Assembly (NCBI GenBank): GCA_964509765.1 | Contig: CAZDYI010000032.1 | Location: forward strand, 1 to 33,978 | Direction: 5' to 3' | Source: CAZDYI01 sp964509765 | Lineage (GTDB): Bacteria; Pseudomonadota; Gammaproteobacteria; Tethybacterales; Tethybacteraceae | Length of the DNA: 33,978 nucleotides | Shown: positions 8,231-18,885 of the stretch, in pieces | Numbering within the stretch: the stretch's first letter is position 1 | Layout: every line of letters starts with the position of its first letter | The notes under the pieces: generated by a model | What the model saw: the letters and a program-made list of their open reading frames with translations, nothing else | Database searches by the model: none | Told to the model about the DNA's origin: nothing | Made by a program: the position numbers and the translations under genes

Positions 8231-9223
8231 ATGAAGGCATCGGACACCAGGGTTGCGGTCGGCAACTGCAGCCTCAAGGCCACGCTGCTCGGCTACGGCG
8301 GCGGGGGCATCTCCAACATGTACGCGCCGGTCAGCGAACAGGACGCCGCGGCGAGCGTCGAGGCCGCGTGGGACGCCGGCATCCGCCTGTTCGACACCGC
8401 GCCGTTCTACGGCTACGGCCTGGCCGAGCGCAGGATGGGCGAGGTGCTCGGCTGCAAGCCCAGGGACTCCTTCCTGCTGTCGACGAAGGTCGGCAGGCTG
8501 CTCGTTCCCCGCCGCGGGAGCCCGCCCCACGACTTCTTCACGCACAGCCCGATGCCGTTCAACCCGGTCTACGACTACAGCTACGACGGCGCGATGCGGT
8601 CGTTCGAGGACTCGCTGCAGAGGCTGGGAGTCGACCGCATCGACATCCTCCTCATCCACGACATCGGAGCGGCGCAGCACGGCGAGAGGGACCACCCCGA
8701 GCTGTTCCGGACCTGCATGGACGGCGCGGCCAAGGCGCTGGGGAGGCTCCGCGAGGAGAAGGCCGTCGGAGCGATCGGGCTGGGGGTCAACGAGTGGCAG
8801 GTGTGCCTCGAGGCGCTTGAGCATCTCGACTTCGACGTCTTCCTGATGGCGGGCCGCTACACTCTGCTCGAGCACGACGACGTCAGGGAGAACTTCCTGC
8901 CGAAGCTCGAGAAGACGAAGGCAAAGCTGTTCATCGGCGGCCCGTTCAACTCAGGGATATTGGCCGCAAAGAACAAGGGCCAGCAGTACTACAACTACGA
9001 GAAGGCGCCCAGGGAGATCGTTGACAGGGTGAAGTCGCTGAGGGAGAAGTGCGAGGGAATGGGCGCGAGCGTCAACGGCGCCGCGCTTCGCTTTCCGCTC
9101 GGGTACGAAAGCGTCGCAAGCGTCCTGTTCGGCGCGAGGACCGCGGCCGAGGTGGACGAGAACGTCCGGGCGTTCAACGCCGGGTTGCCCGAGGGCGCCT
9201 GGGAAAAGCTGGGGGTTGCGTAG
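8231..9223 (+). CDS. Aldo/keto reductase, aldose-dehydrogenase-like
   Basis: NAD(P)-dependent oxidoreductase of the aldo/keto reductase superfamily, 330 residues, most like the D-threo-aldose 1-dehydrogenase / L-fucose dehydrogenase group. The classical tetrad regions are visible: FDTAPFYGYGLAE near residue 53 (Asp and Tyr), STKVGRLL near 84 (Lys) and LLIHDIG near 139 (His). A C-terminal GARTAAEVDENV segment near 300 matches the family cofactor-binding region. The frame stays open far upstream inside the kinase gene, but the ATG at 8231 has a Shine-Dalgarno (AAGGGAG, 8215-8221) nine bases away and begins where family homology begins. It probably oxidises an aldose to a lactone ahead of, or parallel to, the adjacent kinase; the substrate is inferred only. 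Confidence 0.87.
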   Translation: MKASDTRVAVGNCSLKATLLGYGGGGISNMYAPVSEQDAAASVEAAWDAGIRLFDTAPFYGYGLAERRMGEVLGCKPRDSFLLSTKVGRLLVPRRGSPPHDFFTHSPMPFNPVYDYSYDGAMRSFEDSLQRLGVDRIDILLIHDIGAAQHGERDHPELFRTCMDGAAKALGRLREEKAVGAIGLGVNEWQVCLEALEHLDFDVFLMAGRYTLLEHDDVRENFLPKLEKTKAKLFIGGPFNSGILAAKNKGQQYYNYEKAPREIVDRVKSLREKCEGMGASVNGAALRFPLGYESVASVLFGARTAAEVDENVRAFNAGLPEGAWEKLGVA

Positions 9224-9244
9224 CAGCCCGGGGAAGGGCCCTCC

Positions 9245-10366
9245 CTAGCCGGCGATCCGCTCCGTTGAGTCGGGGTCGAAGAAAACCGCCTTGTCCATGT
9301 TGACCGCGAAGCGGAACCGCTCGCCGGGCTTCATCCTGACGTCCGCCCCCATGCGCGCGATGCAGTCCTTGCCGGCGAGCGCCGTCGCGACGTAGGTGTC
9401 CGAGCCAGTCGGCTCGATGACCGAGATCAGGTTGTCGAACTGCTGGACGTTCCTCGCGTTGCGGTCGGCCTCCTCGGGGTCGGTTATCGACTCGGGCCTG
9501 ATCCCCATGATCACCGTCCTGCCCGTGTGCGCGGCAAGCGAGCCGCCTGCGTCGCCCAAGCCCAGCGCGATCTCCCGGCCGTCGTGCCCGGCAAGTGCGA
9601 CCTCCAGCTTGCCCGCCTCGCCCCTGACCTGCGCCTCGACGAGGTTCATCGACGGCGACCCCATGAAGCCCGCCACGAACAGGTTGCTCGGGTGGTCGTA
9701 GATCTCCTTTGCGGTCCCGAGCTGCTGCACAAAGCCCTCGTTCATCACCGCGATCTTGGTCGACAGCGTCATCGCCTCGATCTGGTCGTGCGTTACGTAT
9801 ACGATCGTCGCGCCGAGGTCCTGGTGGAGCTTCTTGATCTCGGTGCGCATGTCGACCCGCAGCTTCGCGTCGAGGTTAGACAGCGGCTCGTCGAACAGGA
9901 ACACCGCGGGCTCGCGCACCAGGGCGCGGCCCATCGCGACGCGCTGGCGCTGGCCGCCCGAAAGCTGCGAGGGCCGCCGGTCGAGCAGCTGCTCGATCTG
10001 GAGCATCGCCGCGACCTCGCTCATCGCCTTCTCGCGCTCGGGCTTGGGAACCCCGTGCATCTCGAGGCCGAAGGTGATGTTCTCGGCGACGGTCATGTTC
10101 GGGTACAGCGCGTAGGTCTGGAAGACCATGGCGATGTTGCGCCGAGAGGGGTGGACCTCGTTCATCACCTGGCCGCTGATGAGTATCTCGCCGCTCGTGA
10201 TCTCCTCGAGGCCGGCGATCATGTTGAGCAGGGTCGACTTCCCGCAGCCCGACGGGCCGACGAGCACCAAAAACTCGCCCTCGGCGACCTCGATGTCTAT
10301 CTCGTGGAGGACCTTGACCTGCCCGTAGGACTTGGAGGCCTTGCGGATCTCGAGCATGTTGTCCAT
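9245..10366 (-). CDS. gtsD: Sugar ABC transporter ATP-binding protein (GtsD/MalK/UgpC type)
   Basis: Nucleotide-binding subunit of a carbohydrate ABC importer (CUT1 family), 373 residues. Walker A GPSGCGKST near residue 37, Q-loop VFQTYALYPNM near 81, signature LSGGQRQRVAMGRAL near 134, Walker B VFLFDEPLSNLDAKLR near 154 and H-loop YVTHDQIEAM near 187 are all present. A C-terminal TOBE/MalK regulatory domain carries GIRPESI near 292. It is the last gene of the binding protein-permease-permease-ATPase operon, starting seven bases after the preceding permease. An alternative ATG three codons in, beginning MLEIRKASKSYG, would match many relatives; spacing to the weak AGG favours the longer form only slightly. 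The 21-base gap to the convergent reductase gene holds no clear terminator. Confidence 0.9.
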   Translation of the reverse strand: MDNMLEIRKASKSYGQVKVLHEIDIEVAEGEFLVLVGPSGCGKSTLLNMIAGLEEITSGEILISGQVMNEVHPSRRNIAMVFQTYALYPNMTVAENITFGLEMHGVPKPEREKAMSEVAAMLQIEQLLDRRPSQLSGGQRQRVAMGRALVREPAVFLFDEPLSNLDAKLRVDMRTEIKKLHQDLGATIVYVTHDQIEAMTLSTKIAVMNEGFVQQLGTAKEIYDHPSNLFVAGFMGSPSMNLVEAQVRGEAGKLEVALAGHDGREIALGLGDAGGSLAAHTGRTVIMGIRPESITDPEEADRNARNVQQFDNLISVIEPTGSDTYVATALAGKDCIARMGADVRMKPGERFRFAVNMDKAVFFDPDSTERIAG

Positions 10367-10373
10367 CGCTTGC

Positions 10374-11255
10374 CTACCCCTTTACCGATCCGGCCATCAG
10401 GCCCCTGACGAAGTACCTGCCCGCGACGACGTAGACGAGCAGCGTCGGCAGCGCCGCGAGGACGGCCCCCGCGAAGTGCACGTTGTACTCCTTTACGCCG
10501 GTCGACGAGCTTACGAGGTTGTTGAGCGCGACCGTCATCGGCTGGCTGTCCGCGTCGGCGAACGACGCGCCGAACAGGAAGTCGTTCCAGATGTTGGTGT
10601 ACTGCCAGATCACCGACACGACCGTTATCGGGCCCGAGATCGGCAGCAGGATCCGCCAGAAGATCCGGAAGAAGCCTGCGCCGTCGATCTGCGCGGCGCG
10701 GATCAGCTCGGTCGGCACCGCGGTGTAGTAGTTGCGGTAGTACAGCGTCGTGAAGCCCAGCCCGTAGACGACGTGGACGAGAACCAGCCCCGGCGTGCTG
10801 CCGGTCAGCCCGAGGATGCCGAGGATGCGCGCCATCGGGATCAGGACGATCTGGAACGGGATGAAGCAGGCGAACAGCATCAGCCCGAAGACGAGCGTGT
10901 CGCCGCGGAAGCGCCACTTGGTGAGAACGTAGCCGTTGAGCGCGCCGAGCAGCGTCGAGATCGCCACCGCCGGGACGACCATCAGGATCGAGTTGATGAA
11001 GTAGGGCCGCAGGCCCGTCGGGTCGACGCCGATCTGCGCCGTCGACCAGGCCGCGGCCCACGGCGCCGTCGTCCACTCGTTGGGAGCGGCGATCATGTTG
11101 CCGCCGGTTATCTCGGACAGCGGCTTGAGCGAGTTCGCCAGCATGACGTACAGCGGCGTGAGGTACATCAGCGCGAACAGCAGCAGGACCAGGTACAGCA
11201 GCGCCTTGGCCGGCGCGCCCACCCGGACCGCGGTCGCCGTCGCGCCCGCGCTCAC
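10374..11255 (-). CDS. gtsC: Sugar ABC transporter permease (GtsC/MalG type)
   Basis: Inner-membrane permease of the MalG class, 293 residues with about six hydrophobic segments, the first over residues 17-36. The EAA docking loop is visible near residue 185 (ELIRAAQIDGAGFFRIF, then WRILLPI). The gene begins at a GTG that overlaps the stop of the previous permease in a GTGA arrangement, implying translational coupling. Gene order and similarity of the linked binding protein point to a glucose/mannose-type importer, as in the Pseudomonas GtsABCD system. Confidence 0.88.
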   Translation of the reverse strand: MSAGATATAVRVGAPAKALLYLVLLLFALMYLTPLYVMLANSLKPLSEITGGNMIAAPNEWTTAPWAAAWSTAQIGVDPTGLRPYFINSILMVVPAVAISTLLGALNGYVLTKWRFRGDTLVFGLMLFACFIPFQIVLIPMARILGILGLTGSTPGLVLVHVVYGLGFTTLYYRNYYTAVPTELIRAAQIDGAGFFRIFWRILLPISGPITVVSVIWQYTNIWNDFLFGASFADADSQPMTVALNNLVSSSTGVKEYNVHFAGAVLAALPTLLVYVVAGRYFVRGLMAGSVKG

Positions 11256-12142
11256 GCCTTCCTCTCCCGAAGCTCGGAGTAGAGGTACGGGACCATGATC
11301 GCAGCGATGGTCATCAGCATGATCACCGCCGACGAGGCGCCGATCCCCATCTGGTTGCGGGTGAACGTGTAGGAGTACATGAACGTCGCCGGCAGCTCCG
11401 TCGCGCGCCCGGGGCCGCCGCCGGTTAGCGCGATCACGAGGTCGTACGACTTGATCGCGAGGTGCGCGAGGATCACGAACGCCGACAGGAACGCGGGCCG
11501 CAGCAGCGGGATCACGATCCTGCGGTACAGGCTCCAGTTCGACGCGCCGTCTATCTGCGCCGCCTTGAGGATCTCGTTGTCGATCCCGCGCAGCCCGGCG
11601 AGGAACATCGCCATGACGAAGCCGCTCGTCTGCCAGACCGCGGTTATCACGACCGTGTAGATCGCGTAGTCGCGGTTCTTGATCCAGTCGAACCTGAAGG
11701 TCTCCCAGCCCAAAAGGTGCATGGTGTTCTCAAGGCCGATGCCCGGGTCGAGCATCCACTTCCACGCGGTCCCGGTGACGATGAACGACAGGGCCATCGG
11801 GTACAGGTAGATCGGCCTCAGCAGCCCCTCGCCGCGGATCTTCTGGTCGAGGAAGATCGCGAGCATCAGCCCGATCACGGTGCAGATGACGATGTAGAGG
11901 GTGGCGAAGATCGCAAGGTTGCTCAGCGCCGTCTTCCAGTGCGACAGCTTGAACAGCTTGACGTAGTTCTCCATGCCGACGTAGCCGAAGCTCGGCAGGA
12001 TCCGGCTGTCGGTGAATGACAGCACGAAGGTAAACAGGATGAAGCCGTAGACGAAAAGCGCGGTGAGCGCGATCGACGGCGAGAGGACGACCTTGGGCAG
12101 GGCCTCCTGGAGGGCAGCCCTCCAGTCGGAGCCGGCGCTCAT
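11252..12142 (-). CDS. gtsB: Sugar ABC transporter permease (GtsB/MalF type)
   Basis: First permease of the sugar importer, MalF class, about 296 residues with about six hydrophobic segments. The EAA loop is near residue 205 (ILKAAQIDGASNWSLY, then RRIVIPL). Two starts are possible: GTG at 12151, only one base after AAGGA, and ATG at 12142, ten bases after the same AAGGA; the ATG is preferred on spacing. The gene lies just downstream of a strong hairpin with a T-rich tail, so its expression is probably lower than that of the binding-protein gene. It ends in a GTGA overlap with the next permease. Confidence 0.88.
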   Translation of the reverse strand: MSAGSDWRAALQEALPKVVLSPSIALTALFVYGFILFTFVLSFTDSRILPSFGYVGMENYVKLFKLSHWKTALSNLAIFATLYIVICTVIGLMLAIFLDQKIRGEGLLRPIYLYPMALSFIVTGTAWKWMLDPGIGLENTMHLLGWETFRFDWIKNRDYAIYTVVITAVWQTSGFVMAMFLAGLRGIDNEILKAAQIDGASNWSLYRRIVIPLLRPAFLSAFVILAHLAIKSYDLVIALTGGGPGRATELPATFMYSYTFTRNQMGIGASSAVIMLMTIAAIMVPYLYSELRERKA

Positions 12143-12175
12143 CGCGGGCACGTCCTTTCCACGTGCAAATAATAA

Positions 12176-12218
12176 GCCCTTCCGGGCAGGCGGCCTGTCG
12201 CCGCCTGCCCGGAAGGGC
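12176..12218 (-). terminator. Intercistronic hairpin terminator/attenuator
   Basis: A perfect 19-bp inverted repeat (arms 12176-12194 and 12200-12218) with a five-base loop lies between the binding-protein gene and the first permease. In the direction of transcription it is followed by TTATTATTT, giving the form of an intrinsic terminator. In sugar ABC operons such hairpins allow partial read-through or protect the upstream message, so the binding protein is made in excess over the membrane subunits. That role is inferred here. Confidence 0.8.
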
Positions 12219-12254
12219 TGACCGAACCGGTGGGTCCGGGCGCTGCCTGTCTTC

Positions 12255-13511
12255 CTACAGCGCGGTCTCGACCGCGGAAACCATCTCGTCGACGGCCTCC
12301 TCGGCTCCGTACTCGCCGTTGAAGTGAGCGGTGATGACGTCGTACATCGCGTTCTTGACCGACGCCCGGTTCGCGTGGCCGTGGGCCATCGAGCCGAACA
12401 GGTTGCCGCTGCGGTTGGCCGCGGCCAGGTCGGCCATGCCCTTCTTGCCGCAGTCGTCGAACTCGGTGTTGGTCACGTCGGTGCGCGCCGGGACGGAGCC
12501 CTTGACGACGTTGAACGCCGATTGGAAGGACGGCGCCATGATCGAGCTCGCGAGCTCCCTCTGGGCTCCCGCTCCCTCGCCGGAGACCTTGAACATCGCG
12601 AACTGGTCGGAGTTGAAGGTCACGGTGCCGCCGGAGCCGGGCACCCTGAAGCAGATGAAGTCCCTGCCGGGGACCTTGTTCGCGTTCAGGAACTCGCCCT
12701 TGGCCCAGTCGCCCATGATCTGGAACGCCGCCTCGTCGTTGATGACCATCGCCGACGCGAGGTTCCAGTCGCGGCCGGAGAAGTTGTCGTCGACGTAGCT
12801 GCGCAGCGTCTCCATCCGCTTGAAGGTCTCGAGCATGTCGGCCGAGCCGAGCGCGGCGGGGTCGAGGTCGATGAAGGCCGCCTTGTAGAAGTCGGGGCCG
12901 CCCGCCGACATCGCGACGCCGTCGAACATCGTCGCCTCCTGCCAGGCCTGGCCGCCGTGGGCCAGCGCGACCTTGCCGGAGCCCTTGACCTTCTCCATCG
13001 CGGCGACGAAGTCGGCCCAGGACTTGGGCTCGGCTATGCCGAGGTCGTCGAGGATCTTCTTGTTGGCCCACACCCAGTTGGTCGAGTGGACGTTGACCGG
13101 TGCGGAGATCCACTGGCCGTTGTGCTTGGCGAAGAACTGGAGCGCCTCGGGGACGACGTCGTCCCAGCCCTCCGCGGCCGCAACCTCGTTGAGGTTGGCG
13201 AGCGCGTTCTCCTCGGCCCAGTCCAGGATGTCGAAGCCGAGCATCTGGACCGCGGTCGGCGGGTTTCCGGCCGTGACCCTGGCGCGCAGGACGGTCATCG
13301 CCTGCTCGCCGCCGCCGCCGGCAATCGGCGAGTCGGTCCAGGTGATGCCCTTGCCCTCGAGGTCCTTCTTGAGGACGTTGAGAGCGGCGGCCTCGCCGCC
13401 CGAGGTCCACCAGTGCAGCACCTCGACATTGTCTTGCGCAATGGCTGCCGATCCCGACAGGGCCGCAACGGCTGACGCCACTCCCGTGGCGATCTTCGTT
13501 AGTTTGTTCAT
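12255..13511 (-). CDS. gtsA: Glucose-type ABC transporter substrate-binding protein
   Basis: Periplasmic sugar-binding protein, 418 residues. A signal peptide is clear (residues 1-23, ending near GSAAIAQ). The mature protein carries blocks I recall from the GtsA glucose-binding family: VEVLHWWTSGGEA at the N-terminus, IAGGGGEQAMTVL, VNVHSTNWVWANK, LAHGGQAWQEATMF, GRDWNLASAMVI and IMGDWAKGEF. Gene order (binding protein, two permeases, ATPase) also matches gtsABCD. The frame is open further upstream to an ATG at 13535, but the ATG at 13511 has GGAGG five bases before it and opens directly into the signal peptide. The promoter is probably at 13554-13582 and a hairpin attenuator follows the gene. 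Glucose or mannose is the likely ligand by family resemblance; not proven. Confidence 0.87.
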   Translation of the reverse strand: MNKLTKIATGVASAVAALSGSAAIAQDNVEVLHWWTSGGEAAALNVLKKDLEGKGITWTDSPIAGGGGEQAMTVLRARVTAGNPPTAVQMLGFDILDWAEENALANLNEVAAAEGWDDVVPEALQFFAKHNGQWISAPVNVHSTNWVWANKKILDDLGIAEPKSWADFVAAMEKVKGSGKVALAHGGQAWQEATMFDGVAMSAGGPDFYKAAFIDLDPAALGSADMLETFKRMETLRSYVDDNFSGRDWNLASAMVINDEAAFQIMGDWAKGEFLNANKVPGRDFICFRVPGSGGTVTFNSDQFAMFKVSGEGAGAQRELASSIMAPSFQSAFNVVKGSVPARTDVTNTEFDDCGKKGMADLAAANRSGNLFGSMAHGHANRASVKNAMYDVITAHFNGEYGAEEAVDEMVSAVETAL

Positions 13512-13553
13512 TTGTTCCTCCGAACCCGCGCTCATGGGCGGGTTAACGGCGGG

Positions 13554-13582
13554 ATTATACGATTAAACCCCGAATCCGCCAA
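13554..13582 (-). promoter_or_regulatory. Sigma-70-type promoter for the sugar importer
   Basis: On the minus strand TTGGCG (13577-13582, four of six -35 consensus bases) and TATAAT (13554-13559, perfect -10) are separated by exactly 17 bases. Transcription would start about 35 bases upstream of the binding-protein ATG at 13511. Confidence 0.65.
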
Positions 13583-13607
13583 ACCCTGCCTGCGCGCCGG
13601 TTTCCAA

Positions 13608-13640
13608 TATAATCAACAGGGAAGCAAAACGCAGGGAGGA
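13608..13640 (+). promoter_or_regulatory. -10 box and ribosome-binding site of the HNH gene
   Basis: A perfect TATAAT lies at 13608-13613 on the plus strand and GGAGG at 13635-13639, eight bases before the ATG at 13648. No convincing -35 is seen 16-18 bases upstream of the -10. The promoter is back-to-back with that of the sugar importer. Confidence 0.45.
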
Positions 13641-13647
13641 CTGTCCG

Positions 13648-13971
13648 ATGCTGCCCCGAGAAAGAGGAACGAAGAAAAGCGGCGCGCCGTTTCCCGAGGA
13701 CGTCGTGGAAAAGGTCTGGCTCAAGGCCAAGCCCGAGGGCGAGGAAGCAGAGGAGAAGCCGGACGTCTGCGCTACGCTGATGCGCAGGGAGGACTACGGC
13801 AACCGCGAGTCCGAGTTCGGCTGGGAGGTCGACCACATCTCGCCGGTCTCCAAGGGAGGGACCGACGACCTCGTCAACCTCCAGCCCCTGCACTGGCGCA
13901 ACAACCTCGACAAGGGCGAGAAGTCCCAGATGGAATGGGGCTGCGGAGTCAGGACCGGCTCGCTCAGGTAG
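13648..13971 (+). CDS. Small HNH endonuclease-family protein
   Basis: Single-domain HNH nuclease-like protein, 107 residues. The HNH/beta-beta-alpha-metal core is in the C-terminal half: VDHISPVSKGG (D62, H63), then NLQPLHWRNNLDKG with N78, H82 and N86. The N-terminal half is Lys/Glu-rich and charged. The zinc-knuckle CxxC pairs found in many HNH proteins are absent. The ATG has a good Shine-Dalgarno. It is a lone gene between the sugar importer and the rhamnose operon, transcribed against both, with a perfect 22-bp palindrome just after its stop. Its role (phage-, mobile-element- or repair-related nuclease) cannot be decided from sequence. Confidence 0.8.
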   Translation: MLPRERGTKKSGAPFPEDVVEKVWLKAKPEGEEAEEKPDVCATLMRREDYGNRESEFGWEVDHISPVSKGGTDDLVNLQPLHWRNNLDKGEKSQMEWGCGVRTGSLR

Positions 13972-13973
13972 CC

Positions 13974-13995
13974 GTCGGCGGCCCGGGCCGCCGAC
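13974..13995. terminator. Perfect 22-bp palindrome between convergent genes
   Basis: An 11+11 base GC-rich palindrome lies three bases after the HNH stop and 13 bases before the end of the converging rhaK gene. It could fold into a hairpin serving both directions, but neither side has a T-rich tail, so intrinsic termination is uncertain. Confidence 0.45.
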
Positions 13996-14008
13996 TTGGC
14001 GCCGGCTG

Positions 14009-15391
14009 TCAGGCGGAAGCCTGCTCCAGCCAGCGCTTCCTGTAGGCCAGCAAGGCCTCGCCGCTGTCCAGCGGCTCGACCCTGCGCGTCCTCGGCGCCG
14101 GCAGGTCCGGCGCGGCCAGCCTTGCGGCGCCGGTCGTGGTTCCAGTCACGTCCTCGCTGACGAGCACGTCTGCGCCGGGGCGCAGCGCGGCCGCGATCCG
14201 AAGCAGCAGCTCGTTGCGCGAGAACGCGCCCTCTACGATCACGTCGCCTGTGTTGTTGCACAGGTCCAGCGAGACGTCGAGCATCAGCGCGCAGTAGAGC
14301 GCCGCTGCAGCCCGTCGGATCGGCCCCGGCGCGCTCCTCAGCTCCTCGTTGGGATCCTGTCCGCGGTCGATGAACGGCCCGGCCTGCCCGCCCTGGTTGG
14401 GAAGCAGCATCAGGCCTTCGCTTTCCATCGCTGCCTTCAGGTCCCCGGCGCCGGCCTCGCCGCCGGCGCCCTCGGTGATCAGCGCGTGCTCGCGCCCTCC
14501 CATCCAGCGGGTGGTGACGACCGGGTCGCCGTACATCGAAACGTTCGTCGTGCAGTCGCGGGCGGGATCCAGCCCGTCGGTGCTCGCGCCCACCGCAAGG
14601 TTGATCACCCAGGTCCCGGTCGACGACACGGTGAACGGCGGCTTGCGGCTGACCAGCCACGGGAGCAGGGAGGCGTTGCTGTCGTGGATGCCGCAGCGCA
14701 CAGAGCAGTCGGGCGGAAGTCCGGTCTCGTCCGCTACCTCGGGGAGCAGCGTTCCGAGCACCTCGTCGGCGCGGCGCATCGGCGGGAAGAGCCTTTCCCA
14801 CCCCATCTTCGCAACGAGCGAGGAGAACCTTCCCTCCGGCGGGTTCCACAGGTCCGAGTGGCTGCCGATCGTCGTGCACTCGGTGGCGGCGACCCCGCAC
14901 AGGCGCCAGCTCCAGTACTGGGTGTAGCTCGTGACCTGCCGCGCCCTGGCGAACTCCTCCGGGAACCTGAGCGACAGCCAGTGCAGGCCGCGGCCGTAGT
15001 TGATGCTGCAGGGCAGGGGCGCGCTTAGGGTCTCCGAAAACGGCGGCCGGACCTTGGCGTACTCCTCCTCGGCCTCCTCCGGCCCCTCGTCCTCGTAGTC
15101 GAGCACCGGAAGCGCGAGGCTGCCGTCTTCCGCAAGCAGCGCCGCGGACGCGCCGTGGGCCGTGGTCACTATCGAGCCGATGTCGTGGCCTTGCGCGAGC
15201 TCGGCCGCGCTCTCCTTGAACCAGGACCAAAGCGACTCGGTGTCGAGGTGCGAGTAGGGAGGGCCCGGCAGCGCGGCGACGGCCTTCGAGCGGTCCTCGA
15301 GGACCCTGCCCTCGACGGGATCGAGGACGCAGATCTTCGCGTTGGTCTTGCCGACGTCCCAGACGGCGACCGCCTTGCCTGGGCCCGGCAT
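14009..15391 (-). CDS. rhaK: L-rhamnulokinase-type FGGY kinase
   Basis: Cytosolic FGGY-family sugar kinase, 460 residues, expected to phosphorylate L-rhamnulose to L-rhamnulose-1-phosphate. The N-terminal ATPase block is VAVWDVGKTNAKICVLD (residues 8-24). The substrate and catalytic-aspartate block CGIHDSNASLLPWL lies near 232, and VSSTGTWVINLAVG near 253 is the phosphate-binding region. It follows rhaI by 12 bases in the same operon, with a G-rich Shine-Dalgarno before the ATG. It is shorter than E. coli RhaB and looks more like the RhaK kinase described from rhizobia; the assignment rests mainly on the operon. L-fuculokinase is the main alternative. Confidence 0.82.
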   Translation of the reverse strand: MPGPGKAVAVWDVGKTNAKICVLDPVEGRVLEDRSKAVAALPGPPYSHLDTESLWSWFKESAAELAQGHDIGSIVTTAHGASAALLAEDGSLALPVLDYEDEGPEEAEEEYAKVRPPFSETLSAPLPCSINYGRGLHWLSLRFPEEFARARQVTSYTQYWSWRLCGVAATECTTIGSHSDLWNPPEGRFSSLVAKMGWERLFPPMRRADEVLGTLLPEVADETGLPPDCSVRCGIHDSNASLLPWLVSRKPPFTVSSTGTWVINLAVGASTDGLDPARDCTTNVSMYGDPVVTTRWMGGREHALITEGAGGEAGAGDLKAAMESEGLMLLPNQGGQAGPFIDRGQDPNEELRSAPGPIRRAAAALYCALMLDVSLDLCNNTGDVIVEGAFSRNELLLRIAAALRPGADVLVSEDVTGTTTGAARLAAPDLPAPRTRRVEPLDSGEALLAYRKRWLEQASA

Positions 15392-15403
15392 CCCCGCCGC
15401 CCC

Positions 15404-16677
15404 TCAGACTATGCCGCCGCCGGCCCCGCCCTGCGCCTTGCGCTCGGATGCGACCTTCTCCCTGTAGCCCGAGGCGCGGTAGCAGCCCACCGGGTCGACC
15501 GCCCCGCCGCCGCGCATCCGCGCCATGGCAAGAACCGGCGACACGTCGGTAGTGAACGCGCGCTTGAGCTCGGCCGCGGCCATGACCGCGTCGTTCTCCT
15601 CCTGGTGCGCGTCGAGGGCCTTTCGGTCCACCAGCTGAGACTGGACGTAGGCGCGCTGGATCTCGGTCGCGCTGGTAACCAGGCTCTCGATCGGGTCCGT
15701 GACGTTGTGCGACTGGTCGATCATGTGGTCCAGCCGCGCCTTGCCGCCGCGCCACGCGAAGTCGGCCATCTCGTTGAAGACGAGGAACAGGCGGTACGGG
15801 TTCGACGAGCCGCTGTCGAGGTCGTCGTCGCCGTAGTTGCTGTCGTTGAAGTGGAAGCCGCCGAGCTTGCCCGCGTGCAGCAGCCGCGAGACGATCGCCT
15901 CGACGTTGGTGTTCGGCGCGTGGTGGCCGAGGTCGACCAGGCAGTGCGCGCTGTCGCCGAGGTGGTTCGCCGCCATCAGGCTCGAGCCCCAGTCGCAGAT
16001 AACCGTCGAGTAGAACGCGGGCTCGTAGAGCTTGTGCTCTATGTACACCCGCCAGCCGTCCGGCAGGGCGGCGCAGACCTCCTCCATGCTCTCGAGGTAG
16101 CGCTCGAAGGCCTTGGCGATGCTCGACTGCCCGGGGAAGTTCGAGCCGTCGGCGATCCACACGGTCAGCGCGCTCGAGCCGAGCTCCTGGCCAATCCTCA
16201 TGCACTCGAGGTTGTGCTCGACCGCCTGGCGGCGCACGGCGGGATCGGTGTGGCTCAGGCTGCCGAACTTGTACGAGCGCTCCTGCCCCGGCAGGTCCTG
16301 GAAGGTGTTCGAGTTGACGGCGTCGAATCCCAGCCCGAGCCCCTCCGCCTCCTCGCGCAGGGCCTTGCAGTCGCCGACTACGTCCCAGGGGAAGTGCGGG
16401 GAGACGCGGGGGGTGACTCGGGTGAGCGAGTTGATCACCGCGCAGTCGCGCAGCTTGTCATGGACGCCCTCCGGCTCGCCCGGGCCCGGAAAGCGCGCGA
16501 AGCGCGTGCCGCCCGTTCCGACCCCCCAGGTCGGAAGCGCGACCTCGAAGGCCGCAGCCTGTTCGGTGACCTTCTCCAAGTCGATGTCCCTCCTTGCGAG
16601 GGACTCGCCGAGGGCGGCGTAGTCGGACTCGAGCGCCTCCTTGAGCGGCTCGTTGTGCCCGCTGATATGGTCGGCGT

Positions 16678-16681
<4 letters not shown>
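15404..16681 (-). CDS. rhaI: L-rhamnose isomerase (RhaI type)
   Basis: Metal-dependent TIM-barrel isomerase converting L-rhamnose to L-rhamnulose, 425 residues. All metal-site residues known from the Pseudomonas stutzeri enzyme have counterparts at nearly constant offset: E215 (YIEHK), D250 and H253 (VDLGHH), H277 (GGFHFND), D285 and D287 (GDDDLD) and an aspartate near 322 (HMIDQSH). The frame is open far upstream inside the aldolase gene, but family homology begins after the GTG at 16681. That GTG overlaps the aldolase stop as GTGA, so translation is coupled and there is no strong Shine-Dalgarno. It is the middle gene of rhaD-rhaI-rhaK. Confidence 0.9.
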
Positions 16682-18768
<2,087 letters not shown>

Positions 18769-18885
18769 ATCCTCCCTCCTTGTGTTCCTCGGTGCGAACG
18801 GAAAATTTATCACAGGGATGACGACTTGGCTTTCGGATGAATCCCGCGGCAAGCCCGGCTTTCACAGATGGCCTGAGCAGGCCGT

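Noticed and set aside
9224..9244. Terminator in the gap between converging reductase and ATPase genes
   Set aside because: Only a short AGGGCCCT palindrome is present, without a proper stem-loop or T tract.
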